64,000 bases of DNA from Gemmatimonadota bacterium (lineage in GTDB: Bacteria; Gemmatimonadota; Gemmatimonadetes; Gemmatimonadales; Gemmatimonadaceae), in contig JAQBYI010000001.1 in the NCBI GenBank assembly GCA_027622655.1, positions 1 to 64,000 on the forward strand, written 5' to 3'. The notes beneath the pieces were generated by a model. That model was not told where the DNA came from. It saw nothing but the letters and a program-made list of their open reading frames with translations, and did not search any database. This document shows positions 25,274 to 35,682 of the stretch, piece by piece (positions within the stretch are counted from its first letter, which is position 1; each line of letters opens with the position of its first letter). The translations under genes and the position numbers were made by a program.

Positions 25274-26551
25274 TCAGTCTGAAGCGAGCTTCTCTTTCGC
25301 GCGGGCCACCGACTCGGCAAGCGCGACCACGTCTGCTCCGTCATTGTAGACGTAGAAGCTTGCCCGCGTCGTAGCGTGCACGCCGAGCGCGCGCATGAGG
25401 GGCTGGGCGCAGTGATGTCCCGCCCGCACGCACACTCCATCACCGTCGAGCAACTGCGACAAGTCGTGCGGGTGCACGCCCTTGAGCGTAAAGCTCACCA
25501 CACCACCGCGATGCGCGATTTCCGGACCGAGAACGCTGACGCCCGGAATCGCCGCAAGTTTTTCCATCGCAAGAGCGGCAAGTGTGCGCTCGTGGGCTAT
25601 CACACGCTCCATGCCAAGTGACGTGAGGTAGTCGCACGCTGCTGCGAGGCCGACGGGCCCTTCGACGTTCGGCGTACCTGCCTCGAACTTGTGGGGGAGC
25701 ACGTTCCATGTGGTGTGCTGGTCGCCGACATGTGCGATCATATCGCCCCCCAACTGATAGGGCTGCGTCGCCTCGAGGATTTCGCGGCGCATCACGAGGC
25801 CGCCAATACCCATCGGTCCGAGCATCTTGTGGCCGCTGAAGGCATACGCGTCCACATCGAGCGAATCCACACCAACGTCCATATGCGGCGCACTCTGCGC
25901 GCCGTCGCACACGGTCAGCGCTCCGACGCGTTTGGCGATCGCGACAATGTCTGCGACCGGGTTCACCGTGCCGAGCGCGTTCGAGGCGTGGCCGAAAGCG
26001 ACGATCTTTGTTTTTGGCGTTACGGCGGCAGCGAACGCTTCCATGTCCAGCGTACCGTTCGCACCGAGTTCGGCAATCACGAACTCAGCCCCGACGGCGT
26101 GCGCGAGTTCCTGCCACGGCACGAAGTTGGCGTGATGTTCGAGTCGCGTGACCACAATACGATCGCCGGCCTTCACGTTCGCGCGGCCCCAAGTGCTCGC
26201 GACGAGATTGAGCGCCTCGGTGGTACCGCGCGTGAAGATCAGCGTTTCGGCGTCTGAGGCGCCAAGGAACTTCGCGATGCGCACGCGTGCCGCGTGATAC
26301 GCTTCCGTCGCAACAGCAGAGAGCGCATACGCGCCACGATGCGGGTTGGCGTTTTCGGTTTCGTAGTAGCGCTGGATTGCCGCGAGCACGGATGCCGGTT
26401 TTTGCGTCGTCGCAGCCGAGTCGAGGTAGTGGAGGCGCGGTTGTGCGGCCAGCAGCGGAAAATCGGCGCGTGGCGCGAGCGCGCCGTGATCGGCGACGAA
26501 ACCCGCCGGAGCGGCCGACGCGGAGCGTACGCCCACCGTCGGCCGATTCAT
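25274..26551 (-). CDS. sufS: cysteine desulfurase SufS
   Basis: A 425-residue class V aminotransferase-fold PLP enzyme that takes sulfur from cysteine for Fe-S cluster assembly. The PLP lysine is in FSGHKMLGP, the cofactor region is RGTTEALN and LEHHANFVPW, and the persulfide-forming Cys is in RAGHHCAQP, the short-loop form of type II desulfurases that hand sulfur to SufU or SufE. It is the last gene of the suf operon, 46 bases after sufU. The first 25 residues are variable and perhaps disordered. Confidence 0.94.
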   Translation of the reverse strand: MNRPTVGVRSASAAPAGFVADHGALAPRADFPLLAAQPRLHYLDSAATTQKPASVLAAIQRYYETENANPHRGAYALSAVATEAYHAARVRIAKFLGASDAETLIFTRGTTEALNLVASTWGRANVKAGDRIVVTRLEHHANFVPWQELAHAVGAEFVIAELGANGTLDMEAFAAAVTPKTKIVAFGHASNALGTVNPVADIVAIAKRVGALTVCDGAQSAPHMDVGVDSLDVDAYAFSGHKMLGPMGIGGLVMRREILEATQPYQLGGDMIAHVGDQHTTWNVLPHKFEAGTPNVEGPVGLAAACDYLTSLGMERVIAHERTLAALAMEKLAAIPGVSVLGPEIAHRGGVVSFTLKGVHPHDLSQLLDGDGVCVRAGHHCAQPLMRALGVHATTRASFYVYNDGADVVALAESVARAKEKLASD

Positions 26552-26597
26552 GCCGCCGCCGGCGACGAATGATGCCGGAACGTTCTGACCGACGACT

Positions 26598-27065
26598 TCA
26601 TGACGCGCTCCCCGGACCCTCGGCTTCGGTGCTCACCGGAGCCGCGCTGCCCTGCAACGCCGAGTGCATCGCGTGCCATGCGAGCGACGCACATTTCACG
26701 CGCAGCGGAAACTTTGATACGCCGGAGAGCGCCTTGAGCGATCCCACATCGGCGCCGGTTGGCTTTCCGGTGACCAAGGCGTGTACATCCGTGAATAGCT
26801 GTTCGGCGTCGGTCCGGCTCTTTCCTTTCACGACCTGGGTCATCATGGATGCGCTGGCCTTGCTGATGGCACATCCCTGGCCGCGGAACGAAACGTCGGC
26901 GATCTGATCGCCGTCCATCTTGAGCCAGACAGTGAGCTGATCTCCGCAGAGCGGATTCACGCCGTCGGCCTTGGCCGTGGCATCTTCCATTTCGCGAAAA
27001 TTCTTCGGCCGCCGGTTGTGGTCGAGAATAATGCTCTGGTAGAGCTCGTCGAGCTCCGCTGACAT
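26598..27065 (-). CDS. sufU: SufU sulfur-transfer / scaffold protein
   Basis: A 155-residue SufU/IscU-like protein. It has the zinc and sulfur-accepting ligands Cys40 (NPLCGDQ), Asp42, Cys65 (GQGCAIS) and the late Cys in RVKCASLAWHAM. The 18-20 residue insertion before the last Cys, typical of SufU rather than IscU, is present (DVGSLKALSGVSKFPLR). In Gram-positive-type SUF systems it relays sulfur from SufS to SufB. The last 20 residues form a low-complexity tail. ATG 27065 was chosen because the open frame continues into the sufD gene without homology. Confidence 0.92.
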   Translation of the reverse strand: MSAELDELYQSIILDHNRRPKNFREMEDATAKADGVNPLCGDQLTVWLKMDGDQIADVSFRGQGCAISKASASMMTQVVKGKSRTDAEQLFTDVHALVTGKPTGADVGSLKALSGVSKFPLRVKCASLAWHAMHSALQGSAAPVSTEAEGPGSAS

Positions 27066-27090
27066 CAGGCGGTCACCATCGCGATCATTT

Positions 27091-28404
27091 CTATCGCTGG
27101 TCGGTGTGGGTGAACCGCTGGAATGCGATGTGTTCCAGGCCGTCACGGAGCGCGTCGAGTTCAACCGTTTCGAGTACTTCGGCTGCAAACGCGTAGGTGA
27201 GGAGGGCGCGGGCATTCTCAGCGCCGATGCCGCGGCTCTTCATGTAGAAGAGCGCGATTTCATCCAGGCGGCCTACCGTGGAGCCGTGCGTGCACTTCAC
27301 GTCGTCGGCAAAGATCTCGAGCTGCGGCTTGCTGTCTACCCGCGCGGTCGGCGAGAGCAGCAGCGTGTGATTCGACTGCTTGCCGTCCGTCTTTTGCGCT
27401 TCGGGATCGACGAACACCTTGCCGTTGAACACGCCGTGCGCGTCGCCGTCGACGATCCCCTTGTAGAGCTCGCGGCTCGCGCACGAAGGCGCGATGTGCT
27501 CAACGAACGTCTGGTGATCAGCGTGCTGTGATCCGTCAATGAGATACAGCCCGTTCAGTTGTACTTCGGCACCTTCGCCGAGGAGCTTCGCGTAGATGTT
27601 GGTGCGCGAGAGGGCGGCGCCGGAGGCATACGAGAACGAGTGGAATAGCGAGCTGCGCCCCTGTGCCACCTGCATCGTGCCCACGTGGAACGCCTCACGG
27701 CTCTCTCGCTGGACCTTGTAGTGGTGCAAGCGCGCGCCGTTGCCGACCGTCGCCTCGGCCACCGAGTTGGTGAAATATTCCGTGCCGTTGAACGAGACGA
27801 AACTCTCGACGATGGCGAACTCAGCGAGCTCTTCGACCATGACGAGCAGTCGCGGATGCAACATGCAGCCGGCGGCCTGCGCATCGGCTACGTGGATGAT
27901 GTGCAGCGGGAGCGGGACCTTGAGTTCGCGTGGTACCCGAACCACGAGTCCGTCCTGAGCAAACGCCGTGTTGAACGCGGTGAACGCCTGTGCATCGAAC
28001 GTTGCCAACTTGCCAAGGTGGGCCGCCATGAACTCCGGCTCCTCCTTGAGCGCCGCTGTAAGCGTGTTCACCCTTACGCCCTGCGGCAAACCTCCGAGCG
28101 ATGACAGCGAGCCGTCGAAGCTGCCATTCACGAATACCGCGCGCGGCCACGCCGGATCACCGGTGACGGCTTCGAGCAGCTCGGTCAGTGGTGGCGCGCC
28201 GGAGGGTGGCTTGGCGCTGCGGAACGTGCGCTCCGCGATCGGCGTTACGCTCGTGAAGTGCCAATCTTCATTACGGGTCGTGGGGAATCCGAGCGTCGAA
28301 AACTCGGCGAGCGCCGCCTTGCGCAGGTCGGCGAGCCATGCAGGCGGGCCGCCGCCACCAAGCGCCGCAAACGCTTCACTGTACTGAGCGCCACCGCCGG
28401 TCAC
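27091..28404 (-). CDS. sufD: Fe-S cluster assembly protein SufD
   Basis: A 437-residue SufB/SufD-family protein forming the SufBC2D scaffold. The N-terminal helical part has GFPTTRNEDWHFTSV. The right-handed beta-helix runs from about 150 to 390 with family features such as NGLYLIDGSQHADHQTFVEH, GVFNGKVFVDPEAQKTDGKQSNHTLLLS and FADDVKCTHGSTVGRLDE. It lacks the SufB catalytic cysteine. GTG 28404 overlaps the sufC stop (GTGA) and has GAGG in front; a TTG at 28422 is less likely. A 25-base gap separates it from sufU. Confidence 0.93.
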   Translation of the reverse strand: MTGGGAQYSEAFAALGGGGPPAWLADLRKAALAEFSTLGFPTTRNEDWHFTSVTPIAERTFRSAKPPSGAPPLTELLEAVTGDPAWPRAVFVNGSFDGSLSSLGGLPQGVRVNTLTAALKEEPEFMAAHLGKLATFDAQAFTAFNTAFAQDGLVVRVPRELKVPLPLHIIHVADAQAAGCMLHPRLLVMVEELAEFAIVESFVSFNGTEYFTNSVAEATVGNGARLHHYKVQRESREAFHVGTMQVAQGRSSLFHSFSYASGAALSRTNIYAKLLGEGAEVQLNGLYLIDGSQHADHQTFVEHIAPSCASRELYKGIVDGDAHGVFNGKVFVDPEAQKTDGKQSNHTLLLSPTARVDSKPQLEIFADDVKCTHGSTVGRLDEIALFYMKSRGIGAENARALLTYAFAAEVLETVELDALRDGLEHIAFQRFTHTDQR

Positions 28405-29147
28405 GCTGCCTCGACCAGCCAATCGTATCCCTTCGCCTCAAGTTCCAGCGCGAGCTCCTTGCCACCGGACTTCACAATCCTGCCGCCGGCGAGCACGTGC
28501 ACGAAATCGGGCACGATATAGTTGAGCAGCCGCTGGTAGTGGGTCACAATGACCGTAGCGTTATCGGGTTTTCTGAGAGCGTTGACGCCGCCGGCAACGA
28601 CTCGCAGCGCGTCAATGTCGAGGCCGGAATCGGTTTCGTCGAGAATGGCGAGCTTTGGCTCGAGCACGGCCATCTGCAGAATCTCGTTGCGCTTCTTCTC
28701 GCCGCCGCTGAATCCGGCGTTCACCGAGCGATGAAGCAGCGCCGTATCCATGTCAACAAGCTTCAGCTTCGCTTCCATGAGGTCGAGGAATTCCATCGGA
28801 TCCATTTCCTCATCGCCACGCGCCTTCCGGATTTCGTTGTACGCCGACCGGAGGAAATACGCGTTGGTGACACCGGGGATTTCGACCGGATACTGGAAGG
28901 CCAGGAAGACGCCCTTCTGAGCACGCACCTCGGGCTCCATGTCGAGCAGGTCGGAGCCTTCGTAGTCAATCGTACCTTGCGTGACTTCGAACCCGGGGTG
29001 ACCGGCGATGACTTGCGCGAGGGTGGATTTGCCGGAGCCGTTCGGGCCCATGATGGCGTGAATCTCCCCGGCGTTCACCGACAGCGAGATGCCTTTCAGG
29101 ATTTCCTTCTCTCCAACGCTGCAGTGGAGATTCTCGATCTTAAGCAC
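28401..29147 (-). CDS. sufC: Fe-S cluster assembly ATPase SufC
   Basis: A 248-residue ABC-type ATPase. Walker A is GPNGSGKST, Q-loop FLAFQYPVEIPGV, signature FSGGEKKRNEI, Walker B LAILDETDSGLD and H-loop VTHYQR. The QYPVEIPGV and DSGLDIDAL sequences are SufC-specific. It forms the SufBC2D complex. Start GTG 29147, 135 bases downstream of sufB, the widest gap in the operon; the end overlaps sufD by four bases. Confidence 0.95.
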   Translation of the reverse strand: MLKIENLHCSVGEKEILKGISLSVNAGEIHAIMGPNGSGKSTLAQVIAGHPGFEVTQGTIDYEGSDLLDMEPEVRAQKGVFLAFQYPVEIPGVTNAYFLRSAYNEIRKARGDEEMDPMEFLDLMEAKLKLVDMDTALLHRSVNAGFSGGEKKRNEILQMAVLEPKLAILDETDSGLDIDALRVVAGGVNALRKPDNATVIVTHYQRLLNYIVPDFVHVLAGGRIVKSGGKELALELEAKGYDWLVEAA

Positions 29148-29282
29148 TCTTCGTGATTCCTATGCGTTCGGATGGTTGAAGACTCTTACTGCCGAACCGC
29201 GGAGATCCACGGACAACAGCCGGAGATTCGCGGAGAACTGCAAGGACGACAGCAGCAAGGAGTTACGCGGTAATACACTGGA

Positions 29283-30716
<1,434 letters not shown>

Positions 30717-30842
30717 GGCGAGCAAGTTACTCGGGTATAGAGTCTAATTCAATGCTGGTATTGGACTTGCGGTGCTTTTTGAGGTCTGAAAATGGCCCAA
30801 GTTGGTACGTGACACAGGGTTGTGTGTGGCGAGCGCTTTGTC

Positions 30843-30878
30843 GGGTGCTGCTGAGCACCGAAATGGGACTCAGCACCC
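30843..30878. other. inverted repeat in the suf / small-protein divergent region
   Basis: GGGTGCTG (30843-30850) pairs with CAGCACCC (30871-30878). An alternative fold pairs TGCTGAG with CTCAGCA. It lies between the sufB start and the small exported protein gene and could be a leader hairpin or a protein site. No T tract follows, and I cannot tell which. Confidence 0.35.
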
Positions 30879-30963
30879 CTTAACAATACTCTGAACTGGC
30901 ACGTCAGACTCAGTGACGCGCCCAACGAACACCAACCCGGGCGCGAAGCACCTTGGAGGAGAT

Positions 30964-31434
30964 ATGCGTTTCATCATCCGTGGTCTCACCGTCGCCGGCG
31001 CGCTTGGGCTGGCGGCCCTTTCACTTGACGCGCAGGGCGGGCCACCGGGCGGGCCACCGGGCGGGCGTCAGGCGCGCCCCGCCCGACCGGACAGCCAGGT
31101 CCGCCAGATTGGGCCGGCGCTGGAGATGCGCGCCCGCATGATTCGGCGCGGCGGCGCTGAGCGGGGAGTCGAACTCAACCGGCGCCAGATCCGCAACCGG
31201 ATGGTTGCGCAGCGTGCTGTGGCGCGTGAACGCATTCGCAACATGACCCCCGAACAGCGCCAGACGCTGCAGGCCGGACGTGCTGCGATGCAGGCGCAAC
31301 GGCAGGCTATTGGCGCCGAGGTTCGCGGCGGAACACTCACTCGCGAGCAGGCCCGCGAGCGAATGGAGGCGTGGCGCCGCGAGCACCGGCCGAACGCACC
31401 GCTGCGTGGACCCAAACCACCCGGGGGCGAGTAG
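30964..31434 (+). CDS. small Arg-rich exported protein, Spy/CpxP-like helical
   Basis: A 156-residue protein. The signal peptide covers residues 1-23 (IIRGLTVAGALGLAALSLDAQ), then comes a Gly/Pro linker, then helices very rich in Arg, Gln and Ala. An MTPEQRQTL motif recalls the LTxxQ repeats of Spy/CpxP periplasmic chaperones and metal-response proteins; another stretch (GTLTREQARERMEAW) has the same shape. It is probably a soluble periplasmic protein, perhaps an envelope stress chaperone; the family call is tentative. ATG 30964 has GGAGGAG eight bases upstream. A strong hairpin terminator follows, so it is a single-gene unit. Confidence 0.7.
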   Translation: MRFIIRGLTVAGALGLAALSLDAQGGPPGGPPGGRQARPARPDSQVRQIGPALEMRARMIRRGGAERGVELNRRQIRNRMVAQRAVARERIRNMTPEQRQTLQAGRAAMQAQRQAIGAEVRGGTLTREQARERMEAWRREHRPNAPLRGPKPPGGE

Positions 31435-31457
31435 TAACTCAGGTAGGCACTGGCAGG

Positions 31458-31508
31458 ACAACAGTCAGCGGCGCGCATCCGTGGGGGGTGCGCGCCGCTG
31501 ATTGTTGT
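31458..31508 (+). terminator. long hairpin terminator
   Basis: CAGCGGCGCGCA and TGCGCGCCGCTG form a perfect 12-bp stem around a loop of TCCGTGGGGGG. Flanking ACAACAGT and ATTGTTGT extend it to about 20 bp with one wobble. It ends in TTGTTGT, and its shape allows use from both directions between converging genes. Confidence 0.75.
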
Positions 31509-31580
31509 ATGGCCCTGAAAGTCCGGTGGCAAACGCTGTTTCCACGGATTCCGCCGTTGGTTGAGTGAATTTCGCGGTTC

Positions 31581-32630
31581 TTACATCGCGATCTTGATGC
31601 CGCTGATGTCGAGCTTGAGGATCTTGCCGGAGTCCATTCCCCACCAGATCTGCTTGGTCTTCTTGTCGAAGAACATGTGGCGTACGGTGTTCCGCTCGCC
31701 GGGAATCACGGTGTTGCTGAAAAACCGATTGGACTTCGGGTCGAATCCGACGAGCTTGTTCGGCTGCGAACCTGTTTCGGCCACCCAGACCCGGTTCTGA
31801 TCATCGATGATCATTCCGTACGGCAACGAGCCCGGACCCCCGGGCAGCGCCCAATCCTGCACCTTGCCGGTCTTCGGATCGAGGTGACCGAGCCGACCGC
31901 GACGATAGTCGGTGTAATAGATCTGGTCGTCGGACGTGATCGCGATACGCCGGTTGAGCGTGCTGTCGCTCGCGAGCGGATATGTCTTGAGCTCGAACGT
32001 CACGGGATCAACCGTCCCGATCATGTTAGTCGCGAACAGGTTGAACCACGGGCGCCCCTTGGAATCGAGGACGATGCCGTAAGGGTTCGTGGATCTACGC
32101 TGGCTCCCCACCGGAATCGGGGGCTTCACGATGCGAAACTTCTCGGTGGTGACGTCAAAGAATCCGATCGCATTCGTCTGCTGCGCGGTAAACCAGATGT
32201 TTCCGTTTTTGTCGAACACCATCGTGTGTGGGTCGCGCACCGTGGAGTCGGTGACCTTGTAGCTCGTGATCTCGCCGGTCTTCGGGTCAATCTTGCCAAT
32301 CGTGCCGTTGCGGTTGCCCGTGTACCAGACGAATCCCTTGGCATCGACCAGGCAAGTGTGCGGGTTCGTTCCGGGTTCCAACTCGTACTTCCGGAACTGG
32401 CCGGTCTTGGGATCGAGTCGCGCGACGTAGTTGCCGCTGGGCGCGGAGCCTGCCTGGCCGACGAAGAACACCGCTCCGTCGATTGGCGACACGGCGGCGT
32501 CGCGCGGGCGGCCTTCGCGGCCCCAGGGGACGGTGAACTCCTGAATCGGAATAAGCGCGTTCGCCTGCGCACGCGCGGGGCTCGGCGCCGCTACGAACGC
32601 GAGCGCGGAGAACAGGATTGCTTTTCGCAC
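31581..32630 (-). CDS. exported Vgb-like beta-propeller (streptogramin-lyase family)
   Basis: A 349-residue protein with a signal peptide (about residues 1-22, ILFSALAFVAAPSPARAQ) and repeated NHL/Vgb blades. The blade motif NPHTCLVDAKGFVWYTGNRNGTIGKIDPKTGEI recurs as DPHTMVFDKNGNIWFT, NPYGIVLDSKGRPWFN and LPYGMIIDDQNRVWVAE, about every 45 residues. Virginiamycin B lyase has this fold, but an exported homologue with unknown ligand need not be a resistance enzyme; many are simply annotated as Vgb family. Start GTG 32630 with GGAGGT ahead. Confidence 0.82.
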   Translation of the reverse strand: MRKAILFSALAFVAAPSPARAQANALIPIQEFTVPWGREGRPRDAAVSPIDGAVFFVGQAGSAPSGNYVARLDPKTGQFRKYELEPGTNPHTCLVDAKGFVWYTGNRNGTIGKIDPKTGEITSYKVTDSTVRDPHTMVFDKNGNIWFTAQQTNAIGFFDVTTEKFRIVKPPIPVGSQRRSTNPYGIVLDSKGRPWFNLFATNMIGTVDPVTFELKTYPLASDSTLNRRIAITSDDQIYYTDYRRGRLGHLDPKTGKVQDWALPGGPGSLPYGMIIDDQNRVWVAETGSQPNKLVGFDPKSNRFFSNTVIPGERNTVRHMFFDKKTKQIWWGMDSGKILKLDISGIKIAM

Positions 32631-32696
32631 AACGACCTCCCGAAGGGAAGTGACTAATTCTGTAGTTACGCGAGGCCGCGCGCAAACGTTCGTCGG

Positions 32697-33815
32697 TCAG
32701 TCCTGCCAGTTGAAGAAGGGGAGTACGCGGTGCGAGGTAGCGCTGTCGATGATGTTGATCAGCCCGATCTGGAGGCCGTTGACCGACCTCGCGTAGTTCA
32801 CCAGGCCGATGACGACGCCGTTCTGCGTGCCCTTGATCATGCTTCCAAGGGCATTGACCGAGAAGCCACGGAACCGTCCGTCGGGCTCAATGCGCAGCAG
32901 GCCGGCGGTAGCGGTGAAGCCGTGCACATTGAGGCCGCCCACACCGAAGCCTCCGATCGCAACTCCCTCAATATTCGCCGCCCCCACACCGAGTCCGCCG
33001 ATGGCCATGCCGTGCATCGTGCCACCGACGCCGGCGCCGACGCCTCCGAGCAGGATGCCGGTCATGTCGCCACCCACGCCGACTCCGACACCACCCGCCG
33101 CGATGCCCCGGAAGTTCCCGCCGATCCCGGCGCCCACACCGCGCATTAGCAAGCCGCGGGCGTTTCCGCCGACGCCAACGCCGACTCCGCCCATTGCGAT
33201 GCCGCGCATGTCGCCACCGATTCCCATTCCGATGCCGCCCGCGCCGATACCCCGGAAATCACCGCCGGCGCCAGCACCAATTCCGCCCAGCACCAACCCG
33301 GTCGCGCTACCGCCAATACCTGCGCCGATACCGACGACGACGATGCCTTTCGCGTTTCCGCCGGCGCCAATTCCGATTCCGCCGCCCATCAACCCCTGAA
33401 CGTCACCGCCGGCGCCGAGCCCGATTCCGCCGAATCCGATTCCCTTGATGCGATTGCCAGCGCCCGCGCCGATCGGAGCGATCGCGATGCCGGTGATATT
33501 GCGTCCGGCCCGCACACCGAAAACACCCGTCGCGACTCCGGAGATATCTTCGGCGCCAGTGACGGGTAGTCCGAACGCCAGACCGCGCACCCGACCGCGA
33601 GCCGGCTCGTACGGCGCCCAGAGCGTGAGATTCACGCCATCTACACGGCGCAGGTCGCTGTCGCGAAAGTTGATCCGGAGCCCAACGACATCCGGGTGAT
33701 CGCCGATCGAAATCACGTAGCGGGTGTTCTGCGCAAACAGCGCGAGTGGTGCCGCGCAGAGGAGAAATGCGAAGATCGCCGCCGAACGGGCGGTAGACCG
33801 CAAATGCGTCAACAT
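32697..33815 (-). CDS. exported surface protein with 16-residue Gly-rich repeats (LA_2272-like)
   Basis: A 372-residue protein. Signal peptide residues 1-29. An N-terminal domain to about 90 includes GLRINFRDSDLRRVDGVNLTLW. Ten perfect-length 16-residue repeats span 115-274 (consensus I/V-G-x-G-x-G-G-D/N-x-x-G-I-x-x-G-G), with degenerate repeats at 99-114 and 275-300. It closes with NGLQIGLINI and LPFFNW, the end signature of LA_2272-type surface repeat proteins. The repeats likely form a beta-solenoid with hydrophobic and Gly faces. Its function is unknown; cell-surface location is inferred. ATG 33815. Confidence 0.75.
   Translation of the reverse strand: MLTHLRSTARSAAIFAFLLCAAPLALFAQNTRYVISIGDHPDVVGLRINFRDSDLRRVDGVNLTLWAPYEPARGRVRGLAFGLPVTGAEDISGVATGVFGVRAGRNITGIAIAPIGAGAGNRIKGIGFGGIGLGAGGDVQGLMGGGIGIGAGGNAKGIVVVGIGAGIGGSATGLVLGGIGAGAGGDFRGIGAGGIGMGIGGDMRGIAMGGVGVGVGGNARGLLMRGVGAGIGGNFRGIAAGGVGVGVGGDMTGILLGGVGAGVGGTMHGMAIGGLGVGAANIEGVAIGGFGVGGLNVHGFTATAGLLRIEPDGRFRGFSVNALGSMIKGTQNGVVIGLVNYARSVNGLQIGLINIIDSATSHRVLPFFNWQD
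32994..33473 (-). repeat. ten 48-bp coding repeats
   Basis: The ten tandem 16-codon units of the surface protein gene. The length is constant at 48 bp, while DNA identity between units is moderate, so the array is old and held by selection on the protein rather than freshly expanded. Confidence 0.85.
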
Positions 33816-33923
33816 GGTTTGGTCTCTCGGGTGGAGGCTACGAGTTCAGACACCCCCAACAGTACGTACGGATTGAACGGTCGGTTTCGGTGAGCGCCAA
33901 CACTCGAGCCGCAAACTCGTCAA

Positions 33924-34502
33924 TCAGTTACCCAGCAGATCGCCCGGCACGTCGATGTTCCGTCGAACCCCGCCGTCCCGTACGGCGACGCGCAGCACCT
34001 TCGCCCCGTAGGAACGCACGACGGCTCGAGCACCGCCGTCGGCTACGGTCAGCAGTTCGCGCCACGTGTCTCGATGAAAGAACACCGGATGACCACGCTG
34101 TTCGGCGAACTCTGGCGCGACGATCGGAGCCCCCGACCGCTTCGCCGCGTCCACGATGGCGAGAATTGTCTCGAGCGTGATGAAGGGGTGATCCACCGGC
34201 CAGACGATCGCGCCGATCACAGGATGATTTGCGAGGCGTGTCAGGCCGAGCCGCACGCTCACGATCTGTTCGCCGGCAGCGTTTGCGTTGGCGACGGTCG
34301 CAACACCAGGCGGCGCGTGGGTATCGGGCGGCAGAACAGCGATGATCGGGGACAGACCTGCGTCCGATGCCGTAGCACAAACTGCGTCGACAAACCGTCG
34401 CCCGTCGGGGAGCTTGGCAGTGGCCTTGGGGCCGCCGAACCGTTTCCCCGCACCCGCGCCGACGATTACCACCGCGACGGGGAAGGCGTTCGCGGCGCTC
34501 AC
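33924..34502 (-). CDS. MocA/MobA-like nucleotidyltransferase for molybdopterin cofactor
   Basis: A 192-residue NTP-transferase. The start VVIVGAGAGKRFGGPKATAKL has the G-x-G-x-R-x-G-x-x-K phosphate-binding loop, followed by VWPVDHPFIT (metal-binding Asp) and PEFAEQRGHPVFF, the substrate loop seen in MocA. MocA transfers CMP to Mo-molybdopterin, giving the dinucleotide cofactor of xanthine-dehydrogenase-family enzymes. It overlaps the FAD-subunit stop by GTGA, so the cofactor enzyme is made together with its hydroxylase. The GTP-specific MobA alternative is less likely in this context. Confidence 0.8.
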   Translation of the reverse strand: MSAANAFPVAVVIVGAGAGKRFGGPKATAKLPDGRRFVDAVCATASDAGLSPIIAVLPPDTHAPPGVATVANANAAGEQIVSVRLGLTRLANHPVIGAIVWPVDHPFITLETILAIVDAAKRSGAPIVAPEFAEQRGHPVFFHRDTWRELLTVADGGARAVVRSYGAKVLRVAVRDGGVRRNIDVPGDLLGN

Positions 34503-35464
34503 GCCCGCGACAACTCCAACATTGCGCGCCTGAGCAGCGCGGCGGCCTGCTGAACTTTGTAGCCGTTAAGCTCGAGGGGCTTCGCGTCGTACATCGCGCG
34601 TTCGGCGAGCGCATCGACGCTGTCCTGGTCGAGTTCGCCGCTCTCCACGTCTTCTTCGACTGAGGGATTGACTCGCAGAGGTGCGGGCCCGACCCCACCG
34701 AACACGAGGCGCACTGTTCCGTCGAGACGTTTGACGCCGGCGAGCGAAACCGTCGCGAAATCACCCGCGCCGCGCTGCATCAGTTTGGTAAACAGCTGAG
34801 CGCCACCCGCGGCCGCTGGAGCAAGTTCGATCGCCTCGATGATTTCTCCGCCCGCGAGCGTCGTCTCGCTGAGCGGATTGGTCGCCGCGTCAGCGTAGAG
34901 TTGCTCGATTCCGATTCTTCGCGTTGTATCTGCGCCGCGCACGACGATCACCGCGTCGAGCGCGAGAAGCGCGACCGCCGGGTCGGACGGATGAGCGGCG
35001 TGGCACGGCCCACCGCCGAAGACAGCATGGTATTGATTCTCGCCGTGCTCGGCGGGACAGCCCGTACCGCCGTTCTTGAAGCAGGGTATGCGCGAACGCA
35101 GATACCAGCAGCGGGGTCGCTGGCAGAGGTTGCCGCCGAGCGTGCCCATTGCCCGAAGTGTCGGCGTGCCGACAGCGGCCGATGCGAGCGCCAGAGAGTT
35201 GAACCGCTTGGCGACATCGGGATGGCCGGCGATGTCTTCGAGGCGTGCAGCACCGCCGATTCGCAGGCCTCCATCACCCGTGGCGACGATCTGCGTCAGT
35301 TCCGACGCCCGTGTGATGTCGATGACCTCTGTAGCCGGATCGAGACCGGCCTCCATTGCGACCAGAAGGTCAGTTCCGCCCGCTATAGGGCGTGAGCCGG
35401 TACGCCCGATGAGCGTGAGGGCGCTCTCAAGAGTTTCGGCGGCACGATAGCGGAGGGGAGCCAT
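34499..35464 (-). CDS. molybdenum hydroxylase FAD subunit with Cys-rich insertion
   Basis: A 321-residue FAD-binding subunit M of the xanthine dehydrogenase family. FAD-binding PIAGGTDLLVAM near 27 and GTLGGNLCQ near 108 are present, with the C-terminal CO_deh_flav_C domain. Between residues 114 and 154 five cysteines (Cys114, 119, 128, 136, 154) sit in CQRPRCWYL, IPCFK, GCPAEHGEN and GPCHAAHPSD. This is the segment that in 4-hydroxybenzoyl-CoA reductase binds an extra [4Fe-4S] cluster. It carries electrons from the 2Fe-2S subunit to an acceptor. Its partner subunits are encoded 2.3 kb away. ATG 35464 (TTG 35482 possible). Confidence 0.88.
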   Translation of the reverse strand: MAPLRYRAAETLESALTLIGRTGSRPIAGGTDLLVAMEAGLDPATEVIDITRASELTQIVATGDGGLRIGGAARLEDIAGHPDVAKRFNSLALASAAVGTPTLRAMGTLGGNLCQRPRCWYLRSRIPCFKNGGTGCPAEHGENQYHAVFGGGPCHAAHPSDPAVALLALDAVIVVRGADTTRRIGIEQLYADAATNPLSETTLAGGEIIEAIELAPAAAGGAQLFTKLMQRGAGDFATVSLAGVKRLDGTVRLVFGGVGPAPLRVNPSVEEDVESGELDQDSVDALAERAMYDAKPLELNGYKVQQAAALLRRAMLELSRA

Positions 35465-35604
35465 GAGATGGTTGAGCGACAAGGTGCGCTGCCGACACCA
35501 CCTGCGCCAGCAGCGCGGGAGATCGGGTTCGAGCCATTCCGGTTCGGAACGAACACAGATGGCGACAGATAAAGTAAATATGGATTATAGATTTGATTAC
35601 TGTA

Positions 35605-35624
35605 TAGCTTGACAAGGTCAGCTA
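35605..35624 (+). promoter_or_regulatory. near-palindrome with embedded TTGACA in an AT-rich divergent region
   Basis: TAGC-T-TGAC, then AAG, then GTCAGCTA: an 8-bp dyad with one bulged T. TTGACA at 35609-35614 lies inside it, a consensus -35 reading toward the 35683 gene; AATAGT at 35633-35638 is a fair -10 at an 18-base spacing. A repressor bound here would block this promoter. It stands in an unusually AT-rich stretch (about 35560-35690) between the FAD-subunit gene and the Fic-like gene. Confidence 0.45.
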
Positions 35625-35682
35625 TGAATATGAATAGTGTGCCATATTTGTGTTAGATAAAATAAATAGCTAATATTTGATA

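Noticed and set aside
31581-32630. Streptogramin resistance lyase
   Set aside because: It has Vgb-type propeller blades but a signal peptide and no resistance context, so only the fold is claimed.
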